From NCBI RefSeq assembly GCF_002209555.1, contig NZ_NJIF01000012.1, positions 106,279 to 170,278 of the forward strand: 64,000 nucleotides of DNA, read 5' to 3'. The notes under the pieces were generated by a model, which was not told the origin of the DNA, made no database searches, and saw only the letters and a list, made by a program, of their open reading frames with translations. Source of the DNA: Achromobacter insolitus (GTDB lineage Bacteria; Pseudomonadota; Gammaproteobacteria; Burkholderiales; Burkholderiaceae_B). Both the position numbers and the translations under genes were made by a program. Shown piece after piece: positions 1-9,518 of the stretch (positions are counted from its first letter, which is position 1; the number at the start of each line of letters is the position of its first letter).

Positions 1-99
1 GGCGCCAGCGGCGGCCACGCCTGCCTTGATCAGGAGTCGTTTCCAGGGGAGGCCCGGTTTGCCGCCCGGGGTGGCGGAGGATTGCTGGGGGGTGCTCAT
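1..99 (-). CDS. N-terminal fragment of an unidentified, probably membrane-anchored protein
   Basis: Only the first 33 codons lie in the window; the gene runs off the left edge. Reading the minus strand from the ATG at 97-99 gives a polar, Pro/Gly/Ser-rich stub followed by a basic patch (WKRLLIK, residues 19-25) and the start of a hydrophobic Ala/Val/Gly stretch. That is the usual layout of a short cytoplasmic tail leading into an N-terminal membrane segment or signal anchor. No strong Shine-Dalgarno sequence is seen. The family cannot be named from this much sequence; large periplasmic enzymes such as class A penicillin-binding proteins begin this way, but this is only a possibility. Confidence 0.5.
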   Translation of the reverse strand, partial: MSTPQQSSATPGGKPGLPWKRLLIKAGVAAAGA

Positions 100-345
100 T
101 GCAGGCGATTCTAGGGCAGAACGCTATAGACCGCCCAGGGAGCAATAAGGTTTCGGTAACCAAACTTGCCCGGGGGGCGGAGCCAGCGGACGCGGGGGGA
201 AATTCAGGGACGGGCTCTAGCATACGCCGGGGGCGGCTTTGTTGCGCCACCGCCGCTCCCGCGCGCCGAGAAATGTATTGCGCGCCGTGACAAACGGCAA
301 GTCCGGTTGCAGGCGTCAGCGGGCCGTTAGCGGCCCGCGCCCGGT

Positions 346-1155
346 TCAGCCGGCGGCCGCAGGGCGCAGGTAATGCTGCGGCGGCGCGCCCAGCGCGCGG
401 TGGAACATCGCCGAAAAGGCGCTGGTGCTGCGATAGCCCAGGTCGGAGGCAATGCGCGCAACCGGCGCGCCTTGGGACAGCCGGCACACGGCCTCGGCCA
501 GCCGTACCTGCTGCACCCACTGTCGGTAGTTCAGCCCCAGTTCCGCCTGGAACAGCCGGATCAGCGTGCGCGCGCTGGCGCCGACTTCGCTGCCCCAGTC
601 CTCAATGCCACGTTGCAAGCCGGGAGCATCCAGGATGGCCGCGCAGATGGTCTGCAGGCGGCGGTCGCGCGGCCAGGGAATTTGCAGCGGCGCGACGTGC
701 GCCGCGGCCAGTTCGGACAGGAGCAGGGCGGCGATCTGCTCCGCGCGGCCCCCCAGCGGGTAGTCGATGGGTTCGGCGGTCAGCGCCAGGATCAGTTCGC
801 GCAGCAGGCCGCTGACCTCGACCACCTGGCATTGCGGCCAGTAGTCTCGGGCGGTTTCGGCTTCGAGGTAGAGCGAGCGCATGGATACGGCGCCCACCAT
901 GTCCACGCCATGCGGCACGCCCGCCGGCACCCACAGCGCGCGCAGCGGCGGCAGGGCCCAGAAGCCGCTGGGGGTCGTCACGCGCATGATGCCCTCCACC
1001 GCGTAGACCAACTGGGCGCGAGGATGGGAATGGGTGCCGGTCCGGGTGCCGGGCGGGAATTCCTTGGCCATGGCCGTCACCACGCGCGGCCGGTGCTGGT
1101 AGTCCTGCGGATTGATGCTGCGGGCGGGGTCGGGCAAAAGTAGTCGGGCGGGCAT
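346..1155 (-). CDS. AraC-family regulator with N-terminal cupin domain
   Basis: A 269-residue transcription factor. The first about 130 residues form an AraC-ligand/cupin fold (GTHSHPRAQLVYAVEG, then a PAGVPHGV strand) and the last 100 carry two helix-turn-helix motifs, the second around YRSTSAFSAMFHRALG. This is the architecture of the NimR/YeaM group of AraC regulators, which usually control a divergently transcribed MFS exporter. I take the ATG at 1155 (preceded by GGAAG) rather than the TTG 30 bases upstream. It faces away from the Fsr-like transporter starting at 1330, with a 9-base inverted repeat at 1202-1236 between them, so it very probably controls that transporter and itself. The inducer cannot be read from the sequence. 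Confidence 0.85.
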   Translation of the reverse strand: MPARLLLPDPARSINPQDYQHRPRVVTAMAKEFPPGTRTGTHSHPRAQLVYAVEGIMRVTTPSGFWALPPLRALWVPAGVPHGVDMVGAVSMRSLYLEAETARDYWPQCQVVEVSGLLRELILALTAEPIDYPLGGRAEQIAALLLSELAAAHVAPLQIPWPRDRRLQTICAAILDAPGLQRGIEDWGSEVGASARTLIRLFQAELGLNYRQWVQQVRLAEAVCRLSQGAPVARIASDLGYRSTSAFSAMFHRALGAPPQHYLRPAAAG

Positions 1156-1201
1156 GCGTGTCACTTCCGGCGTAAGGATGAGCAAGGGGCGGCTGAAGTG
1201 T

Positions 1202-1236
1202 AATTTCCGTATTTTGTCACTTACGCGACGGAAATT
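1202..1236. promoter_or_regulatory. Inverted repeat in the AraC/MFS divergent promoter
   Basis: AATTTCCGT (1202-1210) and ACGGAAATT (1228-1236) are perfect complements separated by 17 bases, midway between the divergent AraC and MFS genes. The size and place suit an AraC-family dimer operator; binding is inferred. Confidence 0.5.
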
Positions 1237-1329
1237 GGCAGATCGATCCCGGTCCCGATTCCTACACTGGCTACAGGTCCCGGCACGGTGCCGGGCGTGC
1301 CCTTATCCCCATACCGCGTCCCGCAACCC

Positions 1330-2574
1330 ATGAATCCACCCCAGAACCCCGCCGCCGCCATTGCCGATGCCGATACGGCTGCACCGCCAGCCGCCTCCTC
1401 GGATCCGTCCACCGCCTTCAAGGTGCTGGGCGCGATCAGCGTGGCGCATCTGATGAACGACATGATCCAGTCGATCCTGTTGGCCATCTATCCCATGTTG
1501 AAGGACTCTTTCAGCCTGTCGTTCGCGCAGATTGGGCTGATCACGCTGGTCTACCAGCTGGCGGCATCGCTCTTGCAGCCCTTCATCGGCTTCTACACGG
1601 ACCGCAATCCCAAACCGTACTCGCTGCCGGTGGGCATGGGCTTCACCCTGGTGGGATTGCTGCTGCTTTCCATGGCGCCGTCGTTCGGCTGGCTGCTGGT
1701 GGCCGCGGTCCTGGTGGGCACGGGCTCCTCGGTGTTCCATCCGGAGTCATCGCGCGTGGCGCGCATGGCGTCGGGCGGGCGCCACGGCCTGGCGCAATCG
1801 CTGTTCCAGGTGGGAGGCAACGTGGGGTCGGCGCTTGGGCCCTTGCTGGCCGCGCTCTTCATCATTCCGCACGGGCAGCGCAGCGTGGCGTGGTTTTCCC
1901 TGGCCGCGCTGTTCGGCATTGTCGTGCTGACCGGTATCGGGCGCTGGTACAGCGCCAACCGCGTGCGGCTCAAGCCGCGCGCGCGGCGCGAGGGCGCAGG
2001 CCATGCGCTGTCGCGCAACCAGGTGCTGGGCGCGCTGGCGGTGCTGGGCGTGCTGGTGTTCTCCAAGTACTTCTATCTGGCCAGCCTGAACAGCTACTTC
2101 ACTTTCTACCTGATCGATAAATTTGCGCTGTCGGTGCGCGAGGCGCAACTCTATCTGTTCCTTTTCCTGGCCGCCGTGGCGGTGGGCACGGTGGTGGGCG
2201 GCCCGGTCGGCGACCGCATCGGCCGCAAGATCGTGATCTGGGTGTCCATACTGGGCGTGGCGCCGTTTACGCTGCTGTTGCCCTACATGAACCTGTTCTG
2301 GACGGGCGTGCTGGTGGTGATCATCGGCATGGTGCTGGCCTCGGCATTCTCGGCCATCGTGGTCTACGCGCAGGAGCTGGTGCCAGGCAAGGTGGGGATG
2401 ATCGCCGGCCTGTTCTTCGGCTTTGCCTTCGGTATGGGAGGGGTGGGCGCCGCGGCGCTGGGCAAGCTGGCCGATGCGACGAGCATAGGCTATGTGTACC
2501 AGGTCTGCGCCTATCTGCCCTTGCTGGGCGTGGTGGCGATCCTGCTGCCCGACGTGGAGAAGTCGCGCCGCTGA
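1330..2574 (+). CDS. fsr: Fosmidomycin-resistance (Fsr) family MFS exporter
   Basis: A 414-residue inner-membrane major facilitator with about twelve hydrophobic segments. After a Pro/Ala-rich cytoplasmic tail it shows the Fsr-type start (ISVAHLMNDMIQSILLAIYP), the loop GSSVFHPESSRVARMASGGR and the mid-protein GDRIGRK motif between helices, all typical of the Fsr family, which exports fosmidomycin and other small compounds by proton antiport. I take the ATG at 1330; an in-frame ATG at 1288 would add 14 residues lying in the promoter region. It stands alone downstream of its promoter and is transcribed away from the AraC regulator. Natural substrate is not evident. Confidence 0.85.
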   Translation: MNPPQNPAAAIADADTAAPPAASSDPSTAFKVLGAISVAHLMNDMIQSILLAIYPMLKDSFSLSFAQIGLITLVYQLAASLLQPFIGFYTDRNPKPYSLPVGMGFTLVGLLLLSMAPSFGWLLVAAVLVGTGSSVFHPESSRVARMASGGRHGLAQSLFQVGGNVGSALGPLLAALFIIPHGQRSVAWFSLAALFGIVVLTGIGRWYSANRVRLKPRARREGAGHALSRNQVLGALAVLGVLVFSKYFYLASLNSYFTFYLIDKFALSVREAQLYLFLFLAAVAVGTVVGGPVGDRIGRKIVIWVSILGVAPFTLLLPYMNLFWTGVLVVIIGMVLASAFSAIVVYAQELVPGKVGMIAGLFFGFAFGMGGVGAAALGKLADATSIGYVYQVCAYLPLLGVVAILLPDVEKSRR

Positions 2575-2605
2575 CGGCCGTGCTGCGTCGGCAACTCCCC
2601 GCGCA

Positions 2606-2622
2606 CCCCGGGGAAACCGGGG
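2606..2622. terminator. Possible bidirectional terminator between fsr and pgaD
   Basis: A 6-base-pair stem CCCCGG/CCGGGG with a GGAAA loop lies between the convergent fsr and pgaD genes. The T tract after it is short (CCTTTGCC), so it is a weak candidate. Confidence 0.3.
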
Positions 2623-2660
2623 CCTTTGCCTGGGCCCTGGCTTCCCGGCAAGCGCGGGTG

Positions 2661-3107
2661 TCAGCCTGTCCGCACGGCGCTCAGGTGGGGCTGGCCGGTT
2701 TCGATGCCGGTGATGTCCCCGGCAGCGCCATGGTGGATGATGCAGGTGCGCGCCGACCTCAGCTGCGTCAGCTGGGCCGGCGTGATCGCGAAGCTGGCCG
2801 CCAGGCGGCGGTCGCTCAGCGGTTTGATTGGCTTGCGGCGGTCCTTGCCGGCGAATTTGCGGTGGTTGTAGATGGCCCAGGCGACCAACACACCGGCATT
2901 GACCAGCGCCAGCACGGCGTATCCCCAGAGCGTGTTCACGGTGGGCAGGAACACCGGCCACAGCGAGGCGTCGGGACCGCCCGCGGCGGCGCGCAGTATG
3001 GCCAGGATCCCGGAGCCAAAGAGATAGACGAAGGCAAACCAGCCGATGGCGGTCAGGACCAGGTCGAACAGGTAGCCTGCGCGGGAACGTTGCGTGGTGA
3101 TGATCAT
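2661..3107 (-). CDS. pgaD: PgaD-like poly-GlcNAc synthase accessory subunit
   Basis: A 148-residue protein with two membrane spans (about residues 13-35 and 52-80) followed by a basic cytoplasmic tail. Size, two-helix plan and position as last gene of the operon match PgaD, which binds PgaC in the inner membrane; in E. coli the PgaC-PgaD pair binds cyclic di-GMP to switch on synthesis. Its ATG overlaps the PgaC stop by four bases (ATGA), so the two are translationally coupled. PgaD is poorly conserved in sequence, and the call rests on layout and context more than on motifs. The tail after the second helix is longer than usual. Confidence 0.8.
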   Translation of the reverse strand: MIITTQRSRAGYLFDLVLTAIGWFAFVYLFGSGILAILRAAAGGPDASLWPVFLPTVNTLWGYAVLALVNAGVLVAWAIYNHRKFAGKDRRKPIKPLSDRRLAASFAITPAQLTQLRSARTCIIHHGAAGDITGIETGQPHLSAVRTG

Positions 3108-4444
3108 GAGCTTGCGTCCGGAGATTTGATGCCCCGGTCAGGGCTGGTCCAGCGCGCGCGCCGGGCCTGCTTGCGGAGCATGACTTTGGGAAAGCTGACC
3201 AGGGTGGTGAACAGGCTCACCATCCAGAAGGCCAGCGGATACCAGATGACCCAGTACAACGAACGGGCCAGGCCGGGCTCGTAGCGGCGGTCGATCAGGA
3301 TGCTGACGACGAACTGCAGCAGGCAGACGACCGCCAGCATCATGCCGGTGAAGGCGGGCGGCATCAGGCTGGCAATCTGCATATTGTTGGGCAGCGCGAC
3401 CACCTGGCTGATGGCCCACAGCAGCACCGATACGCCGAAGGCGAAGGCCCAGGCCGTGGACAGGCAGAACTCCGCCATCAGCGGCCACAGGCGGCGATGG
3501 CGCCAGATCCAGATGGAACGCAGGTTTTTCAGAAAGACTTCGGCGCCGCCCTGGGCCCAGCGCAGCCGCTGCTTCCATAGCCCGCGCAGGGTTTCCGGCA
3601 TCAGGATCCAGCACAGCCCGCGGGGTTCATAGAAGATGGACCAGTGGTCGCGCTGCAGCTTCCAGCTGATGTCGATATCTTCGGTGATCATGTCCAGGCT
3701 CCAGTAGCCCACCCGGTCCAGCGCCGCGCGCCGGAACGCGGCGACCACCCCGGACACGGTAAACACCTGGCCATAGACACGCTGCGTGCGCTTGATAAGG
3801 CCGATGATCGAAGAGAACTCGCCGACCTGGATCCGCCCGATCAAGGTGGAGCGGGTACGGATGCGTGGGTTGCCCGTCACGGCGCCGACGCGCGGGTTGT
3901 CGATCAGCGGGGCCACCAGGTAGGCGGCCGCGTCCGGATCCAGCATGGCGTCGCCATCGATGCAGACCAGGTATTCGCTGCGCGCGGCCATGGCGCCCAT
4001 GCGCAGCGCCATCGCCTTGCCCTGGTTCTGCGCCAGGTGCACCACGCGCAGCCGCGGATGGGCGGCTGCCATGCGGTCCAGCATCTCGGCGGTGCCGTCG
4101 CTGGAGCCGTCGTTGATGGCGATAACCTCAATGTGCGGGTAGTTCTGGCCCAACGCGGCCAGCAGCGTCTCTTCGCCGTTGTCGGCTTCGTTGTAGCAGG
4201 GCACAAGAATGGACACCAGCGGATTGCCGGCCAGGGCCGGCGGCTGGCTGTCCTTGCCCCATTTCCAGTGGCGCTCCCAATGCCACCAGAAGTAAATGCC
4301 GCCAGCCATCCACATGCCGGACATGAACAGCGGGTAGAAGAACACGAAGCCCAGGAGCGCCTCACCGGTCAGCATCAGCGTGAAACCGAAGGGCGCGCCA
4401 AGCACCGCGCAGAGAATCAGCAGGGCAATCAGTCGGTCTATCAT
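3104..4444 (-). CDS. pgaC: Poly-beta-1,6-N-acetyl-D-glucosamine synthase PgaC
   Basis: A 446-residue family 2 glycosyltransferase of the inner membrane that polymerises UDP-GlcNAc. Two N-terminal helices precede a cytoplasmic GT2 domain with [13 protein letters not shown] (residues 78-90), the metal-binding DGD (163-165), the acceptor TED (254-256) and the QRLRW motif (292-296), all intact; three or four helices follow. Its start overlaps the PgaB stop by four bases and its stop overlaps the PgaD start in the same way. All catalytic residues expected of a working synthase are present. In Bordetella the equivalent gene is called bpsC. Confidence 0.95.
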   Translation of the reverse strand: MIDRLIALLILCAVLGAPFGFTLMLTGEALLGFVFFYPLFMSGMWMAGGIYFWWHWERHWKWGKDSQPPALAGNPLVSILVPCYNEADNGEETLLAALGQNYPHIEVIAINDGSSDGTAEMLDRMAAAHPRLRVVHLAQNQGKAMALRMGAMAARSEYLVCIDGDAMLDPDAAAYLVAPLIDNPRVGAVTGNPRIRTRSTLIGRIQVGEFSSIIGLIKRTQRVYGQVFTVSGVVAAFRRAALDRVGYWSLDMITEDIDISWKLQRDHWSIFYEPRGLCWILMPETLRGLWKQRLRWAQGGAEVFLKNLRSIWIWRHRRLWPLMAEFCLSTAWAFAFGVSVLLWAISQVVALPNNMQIASLMPPAFTGMMLAVVCLLQFVVSILIDRRYEPGLARSLYWVIWYPLAFWMVSLFTTLVSFPKVMLRKQARRARWTSPDRGIKSPDASS

Positions 4445-6474
4445 CGGATGGGGTACCAGGCTTCGGAGATGGCGGGCCGGATGCCTTGCAACCGGGGCTG
4501 GTCTTGCGAGAAGTCGTCGGGGTAGTAGCCGAAGCTGCGCGAGCCACGCAGTTGCAGCCGCTTCATCCAGCCGGCGAGCACTGCCGTGTCGACCGGGGTT
4601 GCCTCGGGGCGGCCGGGGCCGGTGCGCCAGTCGCGCGCCTGCAGCTCGAACACCGTCTTGTCCAGCGCGCCGGGGCGTTTCGCGACGGTATCGACCAGCT
4701 TGTCCAGCCAGGCGTTTTCCTTGCCAGCGGGCACGTTCTCCATCAGCGGCATCGCCATGGGCGCGGTCCAGTCGTAAGCGCCGAGGAAGTCGTCCAGGTT
4801 CTGGGCGAACCAGGTCTCGCTGCCGGGATTCAGGATGGGTTCTGCAAAGATATTGCGGGCCGTCTTGATCTGCGGACCGCGCACCGCCCGCACCCGTTGC
4901 GTGAGCTCGGCCGTGAAGTCCACCAGCGCGCGGCTCTTGAAGCGCGTCCAGCGCTGCAGGGTGTCGGGATCCGCGCGCAGCTCGGCGATGCTGCCTGGCA
5001 AACCGGCGGCCCGGTAGGCAGCCAGCGCGCCTGGACTGGCGTCTTCATAGTCGGACAGCAGCGCGTCGTCGTGGAACAGGATGCCGTCGAAGATCGCGTA
5101 GCGGGCCAGGTCCTCGTACAGATCGCCGATGCGCGCGCGCACGGTGGCGTCGAACGGCGACAAGCGGCGGTACTGGTCGGGGTCCGGGGCCGGCTGCGCC
5201 TGATCGTCGGTCCAGCGCGTGACGCGGGGCAGGGCGGGTTCCAGGTCGAAGGACAGCACAGGCATCCAGGCATAGACCATCACGTTGGCGCGGTTGTGCA
5301 ACTGCCACGCGGCGCGGTTGAACAGGTCGGCCCGGGTGGGCAGCCAGCGGTTGGGGAAGTAGACCGATTTCACCAGCCCGTCGCCCTCGGGGTCCGAGTA
5401 GGCCTGCAGAAACACCGTGTTGATCTGCATGTCCAGGATGCGCTGCACCAGTTCGCCCAGGTTGCGGTCCGTCTGGGCCGGATCCGGGTCGTAGACATAG
5501 TCCAGGTCCACGTGCGCGACACGCATGAAGGGCTGGGCTTCCATGCCGACCACGCTGTTGGCGAAGGGCTTGAGCGTCGGGTCGCTCGCCAGCAGCAGAC
5601 GCGGCGTGGACATCAGGCGGCCGACGCGGCCGGCGCCATCTTCCAGCGTCAGGGCGAGTTGATAGCCATGCTCGGCAGTGATACGCAGGGTGGATCCGCC
5701 TTCGGCGCCGTAGGGCCAGACCCACACTCGCGGCTTCTTGCCGGTGGCGCGGCGGATCTTCTCGGTGATGGCGGCGACGTCGCCGCCCATGCGGGCATTG
5801 AACTGCGCTTCGGTCTCGTAGCGCCGGGTCTGCGCGTCATAGGCGCGGATGGCAGCGGCAGGCTCGGTATTGCCCTGGGGGTTGGCCAGCGCGCCGTAGT
5901 GCGAGGCATTGGTGTGCGCGGCAATTTCCACCAGCCCCGACCGCGAGATTTCGCGGATCTCGTCCCAGTTCAGGAAACGCTTGCGGTCTTCGGGGCTGCC
6001 GCCGAAGTCCACGCGCTGGTTGGCGGGGGTGTCCATCCAGACGCCCACGGGCGCCAGCAGGGCAGGCCATTGATAGGCTTTCAGGATGGGCAGCACGCGC
6101 GTATAGAAGCTGCGGTAGCCGTCGTCGAAGGACAGCAGGACGGCGCGATCGGGCAGCGCTTTGCCGCCCTGGCGCGCGGCCAGGATCTGGTCCACGGTCA
6201 CCGCCTGGTAGCCGTTGGCGCGCAGCCAGGCCAGTTGCTCGGCCAGGCGGTCGGTGCGCACGCTCAGGAACGCCTGGTCGGGGTCGTCGTCTTCCACGTC
6301 GTGGTAGGCCAGGGCGAGGAATTGACCCTGGACCCAGGGCTGCTCCGCGGCAGCAAGCGGACGCTCGCCCGGCGGGGTATAGACCGGGATGTCCTTGGCG
6401 CAAGCAGTCAGCGCCAGGATCGCGAGCAGCAACAGGCCGGCGAGAATCAGGCGGGTATGAGTTTTAAGCATCAT
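4441..6474 (-). CDS. pgaB: Poly-GlcNAc N-deacetylase lipoprotein PgaB
   Basis: A 677-residue two-domain outer-membrane lipoprotein. The signal peptide ends in a lipobox (LTAC, Cys25). The NodB deacetylase domain follows with His58, the SFDDGY motif (Asp117, Asp118) and the metal ligands His187 and His192, matching the catalytic set of E. coli PgaB. The C-terminal half (about 310-670) is the TIM-barrel glycoside-hydrolase-like domain, which in Bordetella cleaves the polymer after deacetylation. Partial deacetylation is needed for export through PgaA. A second ATG lies directly after the first, so the exact start could be one codon later. It is coupled to pgaC by a four-base overlap and lies 21 bases after pgaA. 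Confidence 0.95.
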   Translation of the reverse strand: MMLKTHTRLILAGLLLLAILALTACAKDIPVYTPPGERPLAAAEQPWVQGQFLALAYHDVEDDDPDQAFLSVRTDRLAEQLAWLRANGYQAVTVDQILAARQGGKALPDRAVLLSFDDGYRSFYTRVLPILKAYQWPALLAPVGVWMDTPANQRVDFGGSPEDRKRFLNWDEIREISRSGLVEIAAHTNASHYGALANPQGNTEPAAAIRAYDAQTRRYETEAQFNARMGGDVAAITEKIRRATGKKPRVWVWPYGAEGGSTLRITAEHGYQLALTLEDGAGRVGRLMSTPRLLLASDPTLKPFANSVVGMEAQPFMRVAHVDLDYVYDPDPAQTDRNLGELVQRILDMQINTVFLQAYSDPEGDGLVKSVYFPNRWLPTRADLFNRAAWQLHNRANVMVYAWMPVLSFDLEPALPRVTRWTDDQAQPAPDPDQYRRLSPFDATVRARIGDLYEDLARYAIFDGILFHDDALLSDYEDASPGALAAYRAAGLPGSIAELRADPDTLQRWTRFKSRALVDFTAELTQRVRAVRGPQIKTARNIFAEPILNPGSETWFAQNLDDFLGAYDWTAPMAMPLMENVPAGKENAWLDKLVDTVAKRPGALDKTVFELQARDWRTGPGRPEATPVDTAVLAGWMKRLQLRGSRSFGYYPDDFSQDQPRLQGIRPAISEAWYPIR

Positions 6475-6495
6475 GGTGTTGACTCGGTGCCGGGT

Positions 6496-8967
6496 TCAGA
6501 AGCGGTACGTCAGGTCGAACGCGATGCGCAGTTCGCGTTCGCGCTCGCCGTCGTACGGGCGGCTGGTGCCGGTGATCATGGCGCCCATGTCCAGGACGTC
6601 GTTGGCGCGGTAACGCTGGCCGTAGCCCAGCGCGATCACGCCGCCGGTGCCGTAGCCCTGCTGGGTGTAGGTGCCCGCGCCCAGGGTGCCGATCTGTTCC
6701 CACGCGGTCTCGTAGCGGCGGTACAGCGTGTGGGTCAGGCGCACGCCGGGCAGCAGCATCAGGTCCGAGCGCGGGTTGAAGTAAGGCACGTTGCTGTCGT
6801 GGCTGTTGCGCTGCGTCGAGGCCTCGAACTCCAGATCCGCGAGCAGGTGCGGGGCGGTGTAGACGCGCTCGCGTCCAGCCAGGCCCAACGCCCAGCGGTT
6901 GTTGCCGTCGCTGAAGTGCGAGGGCGACAACGCCAACGTCCACTCGCGGCGTTCATTGGCGCGCCAACGCACGAAAGCCGACAGGCTGTTGGACGAAATG
7001 CCACTGGTCAGGGCCCGCAGCGGGGTTTCGCGCGACATGATTTCGCCCGAGCCGCCAACCTGCCAATGGTCGTCCACGTCGTAGGCGACCGAAAGGCGGG
7101 CGCCGGGCTTCACGCCATGGCCGTAGTCGTGAGTGGAGACCTCGCCTTCCACCGTGAGGTCGCGTCCGCGCCATTCCACGCCGGTGCGCAGCCAGCGGTA
7201 GTTGCCGCGGCCTTCCTCGAAGTCGCCGGCGGCATAGCCGCCGCCGCCAAAGACCCGCCAGTTGTAGTCCAGCGGAGCGGAATAGAGCACGGCGTCGATG
7301 CCGAAATCGCCGCTGCCATTGACCGGGCTGTCCGAGGCCAGCCCGCGATAACCGTTGATGCGCAGCTCGGCTTTGTTGTGGACTTCCCACTCACGGGCCA
7401 GGCGGCGGCTGGTCAGGTTCTCGGGCGAGCGCGCCATGGTGTCTTGCGACAGTGCTTCCGCCTGGCGCCATTCCTGCAAATCCAGGGCGGTGAAGCCCTG
7501 GCCGTTCTCCACGCCCAGACTGCGCGGCGCCAAGGTTTCGGCCATCTTCAGTTCGACTTCCGAGGCGCGGGGAAGGGAGCGGGCGCGGTAGACGGTCGCC
7601 AGGTCGCTGCGCAGGCCGGAGTTGTTGGGCGCGTTGGCGACCATGTCCTCGAGGCGCTGCTGAGCGGCGACGGTGTCGTTGGCCTGCAGGTGGGCGGAAG
7701 CCAGGGTCTGCCGGCTTTCCAGGTTCAGATCGTTGGGCATGCGCGTGGACTGGCCCTTGTAGTAGAGCCAGGGGGCATAGCCCGATTCGACGTCGTCGGT
7801 CACCGCGCCGGTCTCGCTGAACTGTTCGCCCTCGGCCAGCGAGTAGTACAGGCCGGTCTCCGTCGCCAGGCGCTGTTCGGCGTCGTCGCCGCGCAGGGCG
7901 TCGTCGGCGGCGACCTGGCGGTAGATGTCGCGGGCGCGTTCGGGTTGGCGCAGATACAGATAGGCCGAGGCCACGTCGTTCAGGGCGTAGCGCGGCACGC
8001 TCACGCCCTCGGCCAGCAAGGTTTCATACTCGCGGACCAGATCGGCCATGAGCACCCGGACGTGGAGCGCGTGCAGGCGGTCGATACGGGCGCGCAGCGC
8101 GTCGGCCTGGCCGCCTTCCTGTTGTTGCCAGGCGGGGATCAGTTCGGCATAGCGGGCCAACGCCTGGTCGGCCAGCACGAATCGTTCGGCTTCCGAGCGC
8201 GTGGGCATGGCCGCCAACCGCACCTGCTGGGCCAGCGCGTCGGCTTCGAAGCCGCGCATCTGGCCAGCGTCGAACAAGTCCTGGTGGCGGCGCGCCAGTT
8301 CCAGCGCCACGTCCGCCATGCGCGCGCGCTGCAAGGCGTGGATGTACTCGCGCAACACGTAAGGCGTGCCGGGCGCGGCGTCCAGGGCGAGGTCGGCCTG
8401 ATGCAGCGCTTCGTAAGGTTCGCCTTGGCGGGCATGGACATAGCTCAAGGCCAGCCGTGCATCCACATCGCGGGGGTGGCGCTTGAGCCAGCGCGCGGCC
8501 GCCTCGCGCGCTTCAGGATAGCGGCCCGCGTCGGCGAGCGTCATGATCTCGCCGGCCTGGAAGGCGGATTGCCCGGGATGGCGCTGCGCTCCCGCCTGGA
8601 AGGCGGCCAGCGCTTCGGGCCAGCGCTGCAGGTCGCGGTAGGCGCGTGCCACGGCGAGCTGGATGTCGGCGGGCAGCGCCGCGCCGCGCGGCAACTGTTC
8701 GTAGGCGGTGATGGCTTCGGCGGGATTGCCGGCCCAGCCTGCGATGATGATGTGGTCGTAGATGGCGCGCTTGCCGCCATTCTGGCCCTGCTGGCGCAGC
8801 ATGGCCAGGGCGGGTTCGTAGTCGCCGGCGCGCGCTCGCGCGATCAAGGCGTCATAGTCGTTGCCGGGGCCCGCCAACGCCATGGCGGGAGCCAGGATGG
8901 CGCAGGCCACCAGCAAGCTCAGTCTCGGCCCAACGGCACCCGGGGGTGTCGATCCTCTGTTTTGCAT
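6496..8967 (-). CDS. pgaA: Poly-GlcNAc export porin PgaA with TPR domain
   Basis: An 823-residue outer-membrane exporter. I take the ATG at 8967, which has GGAAG just upstream and is followed by a good signal peptide (AILAPAMALAG, cleavage near residue 32); the open frame extends 32 codons further but that part has no signal-like sequence. Residues 40-500 are tetratricopeptide-like helical repeats and about the last 300 are the beta-barrel, ending in a terminal aromatic (DLTYRF) as outer-membrane barrels do. It is the first gene of pgaABCD. The polymer is a biofilm adhesin. The 550-base gap upstream and the neighbouring diguanylate cyclase suggest control at the leader and by cyclic di-GMP. 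Confidence 0.93.
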   Translation of the reverse strand: MQNRGSTPPGAVGPRLSLLVACAILAPAMALAGPGNDYDALIARARAGDYEPALAMLRQQGQNGGKRAIYDHIIIAGWAGNPAEAITAYEQLPRGAALPADIQLAVARAYRDLQRWPEALAAFQAGAQRHPGQSAFQAGEIMTLADAGRYPEAREAAARWLKRHPRDVDARLALSYVHARQGEPYEALHQADLALDAAPGTPYVLREYIHALQRARMADVALELARRHQDLFDAGQMRGFEADALAQQVRLAAMPTRSEAERFVLADQALARYAELIPAWQQQEGGQADALRARIDRLHALHVRVLMADLVREYETLLAEGVSVPRYALNDVASAYLYLRQPERARDIYRQVAADDALRGDDAEQRLATETGLYYSLAEGEQFSETGAVTDDVESGYAPWLYYKGQSTRMPNDLNLESRQTLASAHLQANDTVAAQQRLEDMVANAPNNSGLRSDLATVYRARSLPRASEVELKMAETLAPRSLGVENGQGFTALDLQEWRQAEALSQDTMARSPENLTSRRLAREWEVHNKAELRINGYRGLASDSPVNGSGDFGIDAVLYSAPLDYNWRVFGGGGYAAGDFEEGRGNYRWLRTGVEWRGRDLTVEGEVSTHDYGHGVKPGARLSVAYDVDDHWQVGGSGEIMSRETPLRALTSGISSNSLSAFVRWRANERREWTLALSPSHFSDGNNRWALGLAGRERVYTAPHLLADLEFEASTQRNSHDSNVPYFNPRSDLMLLPGVRLTHTLYRRYETAWEQIGTLGAGTYTQQGYGTGGVIALGYGQRYRANDVLDMGAMITGTSRPYDGERERELRIAFDLTYRF

Positions 8968-9518
8968 CTGTATTACTTCCGCAGTTGCGACTCGGGGGCG
9001 TTCCTGGTCCGGCGGGCCGTGGGCATGCCTTTTTTCGGCGCGAGCCGAGGCGACGCGCAGCACAAAGGCGCCGGCGGCACGGGAAGGAACACTTTTTGGT
9101 TAGGACTGCGCGGCGCCCGCTGCGGGGACCTTCGCACTCGCGCGATGGGAGTGCATGGCTAGTACGCGCCACGCCCGTAGGGCGCGATTGCGGCGCTCTT
9201 TGCGGCACCGTCAATGGGCCGAATTATAAGTGTGTTAACTGTCAGTCAACTGTCAATTAGTGCAAAGGGCTGTGGCGCAAGGCCCGCCTTGGCGTATTCT
9301 TCGTCGCTTGCCGCGCAATCGTCTTGGCGCGGGCAGTAGAGGTTCAGGGCGAAACGGCGTGCGACGACGACGGGCGCCAGGTTGTGCCTGTCTGTCGCCG
9401 CGCGGGTAACAAAAAGCGTCAGGGATGCTGGGATGTAACCGGTCCAGGCGCGTGAACCCAGTGCAACAGCAATGAACAGCGACGGCGGGCGTCCGCGGGG
9501 CGCAAGCCGGCAAACACC
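8968..9518. other. Noncoding region between pgaA and the diguanylate cyclase gene
   Basis: About 550 bases with no credible gene. A minus-strand promoter candidate at 9223-9256 would give pgaA an untranslated leader of about 250 nt. The last 50 leader bases hold three GGA triplets, one within the ribosome-binding site, as seen at CsrA/RsmA-controlled leaders; in E. coli the pgaABCD leader is long and CsrA-controlled. The right half (9260-9518) is the leader of the divergent cyclase gene, with no clear motif. Confidence 0.55.
9223..9256 (-). promoter_or_regulatory. Candidate pga promoter with two direct repeats
   Basis: On the minus strand a perfect -10 (TATAAT, 9223-9228) lies downstream of TTGACT (9244-9249, spacing 15) and TTGACA (9251-9256). 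The plus strand of the same stretch carries two copies of AACTGTCA (9237-9244 and 9248-9255) exactly 11 bases apart, one helical turn, overlapping the -35 region. This looks like a promoter with a regulator binding to one DNA face; the regulator is unknown. Confidence 0.45.

Noticed and set aside
4486..9162. A 1558-codon open frame on the plus strand
   Set aside because: It is antisense to pgaA and pgaB, which have complete motifs. Long stop-free antisense frames are expected in GC-rich DNA; its composition (Gly/Arg/Gln/His-rich) is not protein-like.
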